Shown here: in pieces, positions 1-6,307 of the stretch
Layout: the number at the start of each line of letters is the position of its first letter
Numbering within the stretch: position 1 is the first letter of the stretch
NCBI GenBank assembly: GCA_043789035.1
Contig: JAYWIG010000173.1
Coordinates: 1-11,837, forward strand
Length of the DNA stretch: 11,837 bases
Origin: JAYWIG01 sp043789035
GTDB lineage: Bacteria; Pseudomonadota; Gammaproteobacteria; Burkholderiales; Burkholderiaceae_E
Direction: 5' to 3'
The notes under the pieces: generated by a model
Seen by the model: the letters and a program-made list of their open reading frames with translations, nothing else
Told to the model about the DNA's origin: nothing
Databases searched by the model: none
Translations under genes and position numbers: made by a program

Positions 1-5
1 GCAAG

Positions 6-71
6 CTAACCATTAAGTTCGATTACTCGTTCGGGCTGCAAAAAATCGTCATCTCGTAAATTTTTGGGCAT
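6..71 (-). other. very short possible ORF downstream of the first Bug gene
   Basis: On the - strand, just past the stop of the neighbouring Bug gene, an ATG at 69-71 opens a 21-codon frame that closes with TAG at 6-8. It could be a tiny peptide, the broken start of a gene lost to mutation, or chance. There is no convincing ribosome binding site close to the ATG and no recognisable motif. I see nothing else in the first 76 bases. Confidence 0.12.
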
Positions 72-76
72 GAAAG

Positions 77-1048
77 CTACTCGACCTTAGCTCCAGAGCT
101 CTTCACCACGTCGGCCCACTTCGGTACCTCCGCTTTCAGAAAAGCGCCAAACTCAGACGATTTGTATCGAACGATTTCCAAACCAGCCTGCGCGAACTTT
201 TCTTTCACATCTGGGGCGTCCAATGCGATGTTGATATCGGCATTAAACTTATCAACGATCGCCGTAGGTGTCCCAACCGGTAGAAAAAACCCAATCCATG
301 TATGGTCATCAAAGTCTTTAAAACCAAGCTCGTTCACCGTCGGTACATCGGGCAGTAATGGCGAACGTTTAGCGCTGGTTACAGCAATTGCACGAATCTT
401 TCCCGCTTTAATTTGTGGCACCGCAGGTGGCAAAGAGGTGGAAGCCATTTGAGTCTGGTTGCCCATAACCGCGGTAATCGCGGCCGCAGGCTGATAAGGT
501 ACATGCGTAATGGCTATTTTGGCCGCAACCTTCAAACGTTCAATGGTTAGATGGGTGGTTGTGCCAATGCCGGAAGAGGCATAGTTCAACGGCTCTTTTT
601 TCGAAAGCTCGATCAATTCTTTCAAATCTTTTGCGGCTGTACCTGGGTATACGGTAATGATATTTGGCGTACGTCCTCCCATTGCCAATGGAATGAAATC
701 CGTGAGTGCGTCATAGCCAGCGTTCGCATATAAAGATGGGTTTACTGCATAGGCAACGCTATGAGCCAACACAGTGTAACCATCAGCGGGTGATCGTTTT
801 ACCTGCCCTGTGGCGATATTGCCCCCTGCACCAGGCTTATTTTCGATCACATAATTGCCGCCATTAACTTCGGCAAGTTTTGCCGAGATGACCCTAGAGA
901 CGATATCGGTAGTACTTGCCGGTGCAAACCCCACAACGATTTTGATCGGTTTACCTTTAGGCCATTCTTGAGCGCCAAGGTTTTGCGTTAACGCCATTAC
1001 AAACATTGCAGCTAGGTGAATCACTATTTTTTTATTGCAACGAACCAT
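77..1048 (-). CDS. Bug/TctC-family periplasmic solute-binding protein
   Basis: This is a tripartite tricarboxylate transporter substrate-binding protein of the Bug family, which captures small, usually carboxylated, metabolites in the periplasm. The 323-residue length is normal for the family. Residues 1-26 form a Sec signal peptide (basic start, hydrophobic core, cleavage near LGA/Q). The mature protein begins with the family's KPIKIVVGFAPA strand and ligand loop, then the ENKPGAGGNIA segment near residue 70 and SPADGYT near 86-92. The SGIGTTTHL loop follows further on, and PDVPTVNELGF precedes the C-terminal lobe. A GGAG at 1055-1058 supports the ATG start. No membrane subunits (tctA/tctB) are adjacent, as is usual for orphan Bug genes. 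It is transcribed divergently from the PhyH-type oxygenase, so a shared substrate or shared control is possible. The ligand cannot be read from sequence. Confidence 0.93.
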   Translation of the reverse strand: MVRCNKKIVIHLAAMFVMALTQNLGAQEWPKGKPIKIVVGFAPASTTDIVSRVISAKLAEVNGGNYVIENKPGAGGNIATGQVKRSPADGYTVLAHSVAYAVNPSLYANAGYDALTDFIPLAMGGRTPNIITVYPGTAAKDLKELIELSKKEPLNYASSGIGTTTHLTIERLKVAAKIAITHVPYQPAAAITAVMGNQTQMASTSLPPAVPQIKAGKIRAIAVTSAKRSPLLPDVPTVNELGFKDFDDHTWIGFFLPVGTPTAIVDKFNADINIALDAPDVKEKFAQAGLEIVRYKSSEFGAFLKAEVPKWADVVKSSGAKVE

Positions 1049-1112
1049 TTTTGTCTCCGATTTTTCTTATTACAGCCCAGCTTTTTCGTCATTTGGTACG
1101 ACAAGCCCAAGA

Positions 1113-1140
1113 TTGAGAATACCTGCTCATCCAATAATAC
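1113..1140 (+). promoter_or_regulatory. candidate sigma70 promoter for the PhyH-type oxygenase
   Basis: TTGAGA at 1113-1118 and TAATAC at 1135-1140 are separated by 16 bp in the 136 bp region between two divergent genes. This would start transcription about 40 bases upstream of the oxygenase ATG. The match is moderate and rests on sequence alone. No clear promoter was found for the divergent Bug gene. Confidence 0.3.
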
Positions 1141-1184
1141 CGGCTAGTGCTTTCGGCCTCCACTCTACTGCCATTTATGCTTAA

Positions 1185-2087
1185 ATGAAATCATCCAATG
1201 AAAGCCTGCCAATGCTGACAGCAAACCAAATTGAACAATACAAAGAAGAAGGTGCCATCGTCGTACCGGGTATTGTTGATCAAGCAACTATCCAAACAAT
1301 GAAAAAAGTGCTCGCAGATCTTGTCGAGCAGTCTTGCGAAGTATGCACCCATACCGATGTTTTTGATTTAGAACCGGGGCACTCAGCGCAGGAGCCTAGG
1401 GTGCGGCGTATTAAAAAACCGCATTTGGTCAACCCGGTGTTTATGGACTATATGCACTCACCTGCCCTAACCGAATGCCTTCGACAATTGATAGGGCCAA
1501 GCGCTCGATTAAACACCTCAAAACTCAACTTGAAAGCGCCGGGTTTTGGCTCACCTGTAGAGTGGCATCAAGATTGGGCTTTTTACCCGCATACCAACGA
1601 CGACATTCTGGCAATCGGCATTATGTTGGACGATACCACTACCGAAAACGGTGCGATGCTTGTAGTTCCGGGTAGCCACAAAGGCCCGACCTTTAACCAC
1701 CATGATGCCGAAGGCTACTTCTGTGGCGCGATGGACCCAGACACCTGCGGCGTCGATTTCTCCAAAGCAATACCCTGCGAAGGCCCCGCAGGTTCTGCTT
1801 CATTCCATCATGTGCGATTGGTGCACGGATCGGCGCAAAACACGTCGTCTAGACCAAGAGGATTGTTGCTTTACGAAGTCACCGCAGGCGATGCATTTCC
1901 ACTCATGGGCGTAAGCAACTATGGCGACTTCAAAAGTCGCCTTTTGTATGGCGAAGAAAGTATCATCCCGCGTTTTAGAGAAGCACCGGTGCGAATGCCT
2001 CTACCTCCCGCCAAAAACCAAGGCTCAATTTATGAGAACCAAACCGCCGGTAAGCGGTTTTTTGGGTTTGTAGATCAAAAAGCGTAA
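1185..2087 (+). CDS. phytanoyl-CoA dioxygenase (PhyH) family Fe(II)/2-oxoglutarate oxygenase
   Basis: This is a cytoplasmic non-heme iron oxygenase that would couple 2-oxoglutarate decarboxylation to hydroxylation of a small molecule. The 300-residue protein opens with the PhyH-typical 'N-Q-I-E-Q-Y-K-E-E-G-A-I-V-V-P-G' element. The iron-binding triad is visible: H128 and D130 in WHQDWAFYPH, and the distal H214 in RLVHGS. R225, in SSRPRG about 11 residues later, is the expected 2-oxoglutarate carboxylate anchor. The GAMLVVPGSHKG segment is also characteristic of the family. Two starts are possible, ATG 1185 or ATG 1212 (residue 10), and neither has a strong ribosome binding site. The gene sits between two Bug binding-protein genes, which suggests, but does not prove, a role in catabolism of an imported carboxylate. 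The true substrate is unknown. Confidence 0.9.
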   Translation: MKSSNESLPMLTANQIEQYKEEGAIVVPGIVDQATIQTMKKVLADLVEQSCEVCTHTDVFDLEPGHSAQEPRVRRIKKPHLVNPVFMDYMHSPALTECLRQLIGPSARLNTSKLNLKAPGFGSPVEWHQDWAFYPHTNDDILAIGIMLDDTTTENGAMLVVPGSHKGPTFNHHDAEGYFCGAMDPDTCGVDFSKAIPCEGPAGSASFHHVRLVHGSAQNTSSRPRGLLLYEVTAGDAFPLMGVSNYGDFKSRLLYGEESIIPRFREAPVRMPLPPAKNQGSIYENQTAGKRFFGFVDQKA

Positions 2088-2091
2088 ACAG

Positions 2092-3060
2092 TTACTTCAG
2101 GAGGCCTAATCGCCTTGCGTCATCTTGGTACTCAGCCGTGCGCTGTTTGATAAAAGTCGGCATCTGCTCATAACTAATATCGACTAACTCATATCCCGCT
2201 GCGGCCTTGCGCTTACGCATATCGTCATCTTTATTGAGCATGGCAAAGAGATCTGAAACCTGACGACGAATCGGCTCCGGCGTGCTCTTGGGCACAGCAA
2301 TGCCTCGATAGCCACCATCAACCCAATTAAAGCCTAACTCCTTAAAGGTCGGTACCTCTGGATACTTCGGATCGCGCTGCTCGGTCGCTACTGCCAACAT
2401 ACGAGTTTTATCGCGCTGTTGCATGCCTAAAGTGTTGTAGCTCATCGCAGCACTGACATGCCCTCCTACCACCGACGTTACAAGATCACCGGTACCCTTA
2501 AACGGTACGTAGGTAACTTTGATACCCGCCAAGGCCGATAGACGCAACGTCGCTGCTTGATTCGCACCATTCAAACCTGAGCCCGCAAAGGTTACCTTTT
2601 CGGGGTTGCGCTTAGCATCATCAATCAGGTCTTTAAGCGTTTTGTAAGAGCTAGTCGTTGGCACCACGATGGCGTCAGGTGTGAAATGGAAGAAGTACAC
2701 GCAAACAATGTCTTCGCTCTTGTACGGATTGCCAGCTTCCAACGGCTGCAATACCAAGTGAGGCATATTGGCGCCCATGACGGTATAGCCGTCTGCAGGC
2801 TCTCGATTCAACCCGCTCCACGCTAGAGCACCGCCAGCACCAGCACGATTAATCACTATCATGTTGCTGCCAGGAAACTTACGCTGAAACAATGCGCCTT
2901 GCATACGGGCAACCGCATCGGATTCCCCGCCTGCAGCGAATGGAATGATGTAGTTTATATTTTTGCTTGGGTAGGCGGCTGTCTGAGCGGGCGCGAGCGA
3001 TGTGGCAAGACCACCCGAGGTAGCAGCTAGCGCAGCCGTAAGAACCTGACGTCGTTTCAT
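2092..3060 (-). CDS. Bug/TctC-family periplasmic solute-binding protein
   Basis: This second orphan tripartite tricarboxylate transporter substrate-binding protein has 322 residues. The N-terminus MKRRQVLTAALAATSGG carries a twin arginine and a modest hydrophobic core, with a likely cleavage after APA near residue 25. Export could be by Sec or Tat. The mature domain shows the family pattern: NINYIIPFAAGGESD ligand loop, NRAGAGGALA, EPADGYTV, the FAGSGLNG loop, VPFKGTGD, and PEVPTFKELGF before the C-terminal lobe. The GGAG at 3067-3070 (read on the - strand) supports the start. It is clearly diverged from the Bug protein at 77-1048, so this is not a recent duplication. Its stop lies 4 bp from the stop of the convergent oxygenase gene, with no room for a terminator between them. 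Confidence 0.93.
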   Translation of the reverse strand: MKRRQVLTAALAATSGGLATSLAPAQTAAYPSKNINYIIPFAAGGESDAVARMQGALFQRKFPGSNMIVINRAGAGGALAWSGLNREPADGYTVMGANMPHLVLQPLEAGNPYKSEDIVCVYFFHFTPDAIVVPTTSSYKTLKDLIDDAKRNPEKVTFAGSGLNGANQAATLRLSALAGIKVTYVPFKGTGDLVTSVVGGHVSAAMSYNTLGMQQRDKTRMLAVATEQRDPKYPEVPTFKELGFNWVDGGYRGIAVPKSTPEPIRRQVSDLFAMLNKDDDMRKRKAAAGYELVDISYEQMPTFIKQRTAEYQDDARRLGLLK

Positions 3061-3200
3061 AGATTTCTCCGTTTAATTATTAGTCACTTTTAGGATCGCA
3101 TTGGCAAGAGCGCTGTTTTTCGCCAACTGTCAACGTGAATCCTTATAGTTTTAAAGAAGTATAGGACATCTTGGCTTAATAGTTAATTTGTAGCCTTTTT

Positions 3201-3323
3201 GGAAGCAAAGCAGACAAACAGCCACATTACTCAGCAAATCTAAGCCGCCATTTAGTGCAGTTGTACGTTGCCAAAAGTGGGCAGGACATGAACACACCCG
3301 GCTGGAAGTTGCGCGCTTTGGCC
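3201..3323 (+). pseudogene. fossil fragment of a higB-type toxin gene
   Basis: Read from GGA at 3201, this stretch encodes GSKADKQPHY followed by SANLSRHLVQLYVAKSGQ and DMNTPGWKLRAL. It aligns without a gap to residues 17-57 of the intact HigB encoded at 10922-11200, with about 27 of 41 residues identical. At the DNA level the stretch GGAAGCAAAGCAG is shared exactly, and the 59 bases that follow have the same length in both copies. Upstream, similarity fades within the first 16 codons and no start is preserved. Downstream, the C-terminal catalytic half is gone, so this cannot make an active RelE/HigB-fold RNase. No higA partner follows. It is a decayed paralogue or an old remnant of a related toxin-antitoxin locus. 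An open frame from an internal ATG at 3255 is incidental. Confidence 0.8.
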
Positions 3324-3417
3324 TCTACACGCTTACAAACATACGTAGATCACCAAAAAAGGGGATGTCAAGCCAGCATTTTCGTTCTACACTCGGAGCA
3401 ACGTCCTAGGGTAGACA

Positions 3418-5556
3418 ATGAAAATCGTATTTACATCTTGCATGGACGCAGAGCGCGTTCCGACCCAACCCATTTGGAGCAAAATTGCCGCCGATTTGCC
3501 TGACGTGCTTATGCTGCTCGGTGACCAAATCTACATGGACTGGGGTGATTTCGGCACGTCGAACTGGAAAACGGCTGTAGAAAAGGATGGGGATAGAGCC
3601 GTTGAGGAATTTAAGATCGACATGCACCGGCGTTATTCCATGCAGTGGGCAGTACCGCAATTTAAAGATCTCATCTGCGAATTCGTGCAAAAAAAACAAG
3701 CGAGGGATTTGCACATTACTTGGGATGATCATGACTTTGCTTGGAATAATTCCGTTGGAGTCATTGGCAATCCCAACGATCATGGCGTCGATGCGCGCAT
3801 AAAAGCTGTTTCGCTGGCTTTATTTCAACAATTTAAATCCGTTCTACGGGCCGGTAATCGCACAGCGATCTACCCTGACATTCCTGAAATCCCGCCAGTT
3901 ACGGCATCTGACGTAGGGATTGATGAATTTGCGACTTTACCCGGTACACCAGAAATTACCTTCGCCCTGCTCGATACGCGTTGGAATCGCACCCATCGAC
4001 CAGAGGCGACAATGCTTGATCAAAATGCATTTACGACACTTAAACAGGAAGTTAGCAAAGAAAACACAGGCTTAATTATTGTGGCAGGTGGTTCGCCCAT
4101 GGCTTACAAGTACACTTTGGCAAATCAAGGCTGGTTATCGCTAGACCCTGCCAAAAATAGTTATCACGAATACAACTGGCTATTAGATAGCGCTAAACGT
4201 CCTGTGCTTTATTTAGGTGGCGATGTACACAAAAACTCATGGGGCGGCTCTTTAGAGACTACTACTACTGGCCAAAAAAGCTCAGTGATGCAAATTCTTT
4301 CTTCCGGCGCTGCCATTGCTAGTATTGGGCCGAAGCGATTTGCCCCGAGCTACGCAGTGCTGAAGGTAACTGAAACAAGTGCAACAACCGGCACTGTGAA
4401 TGCTACTTTTGTAGATCAAGACAAAACTGGCCATTGGCAGAGTAGACCGCTTCCTAGGTTAGATTACGATGGAAATAAATGGCTAAATCAATACGATGGT
4501 GATGTCGCCAGTCTTATTCAAAGTGCAGACAAACAGCCTCTCTCGATGGTGTCGTTTTACAGTAGATCGCACGACTACAGAGATGCAAATCCGTCAATGC
4601 CGTTCCATGAACTCGGCGAGCTAGACAAGGTATTCGATAGCAGACCAGCGACCGGTGATTGGCCAGAATCCTGGACGGTTACAGCACCAACTATCGCCGA
4701 AGAGATTTCACTCAACTATGAGGGTGTATTAGATTCGAATAAGAAAGACGAGGAGCTCGACGCATTAGTCAAAAGCACTTTCGATAGAGCAAGAGCAAAC
4801 CATAAAAAAAGCGTTGTTCTCTTCATTCACGGCATTGGCCACCCATTTGGCCGAGCTGCCGAACAAGGTTATTCTTTACGGCAAGCATACCCAGAGTGCG
4901 AGCCTCTTGTGTTTGCCTGGCCGTCCGGCGGAGGCGGTGGGTTACTCGGCGCACTTTTTGCAGTACAAACCGCGATTTCGTCCGCCAACCGTTGCGCAAG
5001 TGCGTTGCGCAAAGTCATTCTTAGCTACTGTGCTGCCGGGCGCGAAACCCAGAACCAATATCTTACGAAAACTGTAGTTGCCCGCAGCGCTGGCAGCTAT
5101 GTTTTACACAGCGCGCTGCAAGAAGCGGCTGGAGCTAACCAGCAACAAACCATTTCGCAGGGTGTCGATAGAGTCGTATTATCGCCACCATTGCTACTCA
5201 CAAGCACCTTCACCAAAGAGGATGCCACAGGTTCCTTCGCGCACTTTACCTTGCCAAAATTTGTGCTCCTCAATCAAAACGATCAAATTTTAAAGCGCGC
5301 TAAATTTCAAAACGGGTTTGGCGACACGCTCGGTAAAGATACGCCTCCAGTCTCACTTACCAACAACAGCATTTACCTAGACTTCACCCACAGCCCAGGC
5401 GTACTCAGCCTGCACGACTATCTTACGATCAACATTAATTCGTCGCAGTATGAAGTGACTAGACAATTGCTGTGCGAGAAAATATTTACGCCCGAGGCAC
5501 TTACAAATCAACTTCGGCAGTCATCAGTGAACCCCAAGGTGTTCGATGTCAAATAG
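3418..5556 (+). CDS. two-domain hydrolase: PhoD-like metallophosphoesterase fused to an alpha/beta-hydrolase
   Basis: This is a 712-residue probable cytoplasmic enzyme with no signal peptide (it starts MKIVFTSCMDAE). The N-terminal part (about 1-350) resembles PhoD-type alkaline phosphatase/phosphodiesterases. It shows S7-C8, GDQIY with D36 and Y39, the WDDHDF box with D103/D104/H105/D106, an N at 110, and LGGDVHKN with D269 and H271, which together match a metal-binding calcineurin-like site. The C-terminal part (about 460-700) looks like an alpha/beta-hydrolase. It has an FIHGIGH oxyanion strand (471-475), a nucleophile elbow VVARSAGSY with S557, a candidate acid D622 and a candidate base H658 or H666. 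The elbow is A-R-S-A-G rather than the usual G-x-S-x-G. The ATG has only a weak AGGG upstream. The stop overlaps the response-regulator start by 11 bp, indicating one operon with the two-component genes. A phosphoester plus ester substrate is conceivable, but the substrate is unknown. Confidence 0.85.
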   Translation: MKIVFTSCMDAERVPTQPIWSKIAADLPDVLMLLGDQIYMDWGDFGTSNWKTAVEKDGDRAVEEFKIDMHRRYSMQWAVPQFKDLICEFVQKKQARDLHITWDDHDFAWNNSVGVIGNPNDHGVDARIKAVSLALFQQFKSVLRAGNRTAIYPDIPEIPPVTASDVGIDEFATLPGTPEITFALLDTRWNRTHRPEATMLDQNAFTTLKQEVSKENTGLIIVAGGSPMAYKYTLANQGWLSLDPAKNSYHEYNWLLDSAKRPVLYLGGDVHKNSWGGSLETTTTGQKSSVMQILSSGAAIASIGPKRFAPSYAVLKVTETSATTGTVNATFVDQDKTGHWQSRPLPRLDYDGNKWLNQYDGDVASLIQSADKQPLSMVSFYSRSHDYRDANPSMPFHELGELDKVFDSRPATGDWPESWTVTAPTIAEEISLNYEGVLDSNKKDEELDALVKSTFDRARANHKKSVVLFIHGIGHPFGRAAEQGYSLRQAYPECEPLVFAWPSGGGGGLLGALFAVQTAISSANRCASALRKVILSYCAAGRETQNQYLTKTVVARSAGSYVLHSALQEAAGANQQQTISQGVDRVVLSPPLLLTSTFTKEDATGSFAHFTLPKFVLLNQNDQILKRAKFQNGFGDTLGKDTPPVSLTNNSIYLDFTHSPGVLSLHDYLTININSSQYEVTRQLLCEKIFTPEALTNQLRQSSVNPKVFDVK

Positions 5557-6307
5557 TCAACACCCTAGTCAACACCCTAGTCAACCCCCTAGTCAACCTA
5601 TTACGCAACCAGCTAGCCCACTAGCAAACCAATTGCAAACAATTTCCGTTGCGCTGGTTGAAGACGACGCGGGTATGCAGGAGCGGTTACGCGCTGCGAT
5701 TTTGGCCAATGCGTCGCTCGACCTGCAATACTGCGCGAGCAACGGTGCGCAAATATTACAGTGGCTTAAAATTCACCAGCCGAATGTCTTGTTAGTTGAT
5801 TTAGGCTTGCCCGATTTCTCTGGTATCTACGTGATTGAAGAAACCAAGAAGCTCAGCCCAAACACGGAAATCATGGTGATTACGCTGTTTGGCGACGAAG
5901 CCAACATGATTAAGGCATTTGAAGCTGGCGCTAGCGGCTACTTATTGAAAGATGGCACCGAAGACGGCCTTGCTGTTCATATCATGAACTTACATGCAGG
6001 TGGCTCGCCAATGTCACCCATTATCGCCAGGCAACTCTTAGCACGACTAAAACCTAAACAAATTACGCAACCCGTTGTAGACAAAAAGCAAGCCAACAAT
6101 AACCTAGCTGAGCCGTTGTCGCCACGCGAAACTGAAATTCTTACACTGCTCGCAAGAGGTTACACTTATGCAGAGTTAGGCACTATGCTCGACCTAAAGT
6201 TCACCACTATTCATACTCATGTTAGAAATATCTACGGAAAACTTTCAGTTCATTCAAAAACCGAAGCGGTGTTTGAAGCTAGACAGTTGGGCCTACTCGA
6301 TCGATAA
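5546..6307 (+). CDS. NarL/LuxR-family response regulator
   Basis: This 253-residue DNA-binding regulator is the likely output of the kinase encoded next. After a low-complexity N-terminal tail (residues 1-30, SQHP/SQPP repeats) comes a receiver domain (about 34-155). It has the acidic pocket E39-D40-D41, phospho-acceptor D85 in LLVDLGLP, switch T113 and conserved K135 in YLLKDG. A Q/P-rich linker (about 170-187) joins it to a LuxR-type helix-turn-helix (about 190-245: LSPRETEILTLLARGYTYAEL, then HTHVRNIYGKL). The recognition region (LKFTTIHTHVRN) departs from the more usual S-x-x-T-V-K-x-H pattern but keeps the scaffold. The ATG at 5546 lies inside the end of the hydrolase gene, suggesting translational coupling. 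Regulators of this pattern commonly pair with 7TM-DISM kinases in Burkholderiales. Target genes are unknown, and the operon itself is a reasonable candidate. Confidence 0.92.
   Translation: MSNSQHPSQHPSQPPSQPITQPASPLANQLQTISVALVEDDAGMQERLRAAILANASLDLQYCASNGAQILQWLKIHQPNVLLVDLGLPDFSGIYVIEETKKLSPNTEIMVITLFGDEANMIKAFEAGASGYLLKDGTEDGLAVHIMNLHAGGSPMSPIIARQLLARLKPKQITQPVVDKKQANNNLAEPLSPRETEILTLLARGYTYAELGTMLDLKFTTIHTHVRNIYGKLSVHSKTEAVFEARQLGLLDR
5554..5598 (+). repeat. 12 bp tandem repeat (TAGTCAACACCC, about 3.75 copies)
   Basis: Units start at 5554, 5566, 5578 and 5590. The first two are identical, the third has one A-to-C change and the fourth is partial. In the regulator frame the repeat encodes a Ser-Gln-His/Pro-Pro tract. 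In the hydrolase frame each unit begins with TAG, so the hydrolase has four consecutive in-frame stops 12 bp apart. The unit length is a multiple of three, so slippage would change the regulator tail by four residues without shifting its frame or losing the upstream stop. Confidence 0.9.

Noticed and set aside
3105..3133. TTGACA on the - strand as a promoter for the second Bug gene
   Set aside because: The -35 match is perfect but no acceptable -10 box lies 16-18 bp further on.
3255..3503. 82-codon + strand open frame
   Set aside because: Only its first part matches HigB, as part of a longer fossil that starts earlier. The rest overlaps the hydrolase gene in another frame and resembles nothing.
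4924..4940. GGCGGAGGCGGTGGG as a possible second copy of the attachment core
   Set aside because: It shares only the GGCGGAGGC part, lies inside the hydrolase coding region as a glycine stretch, and lacks the rest of the tRNA-like tail.
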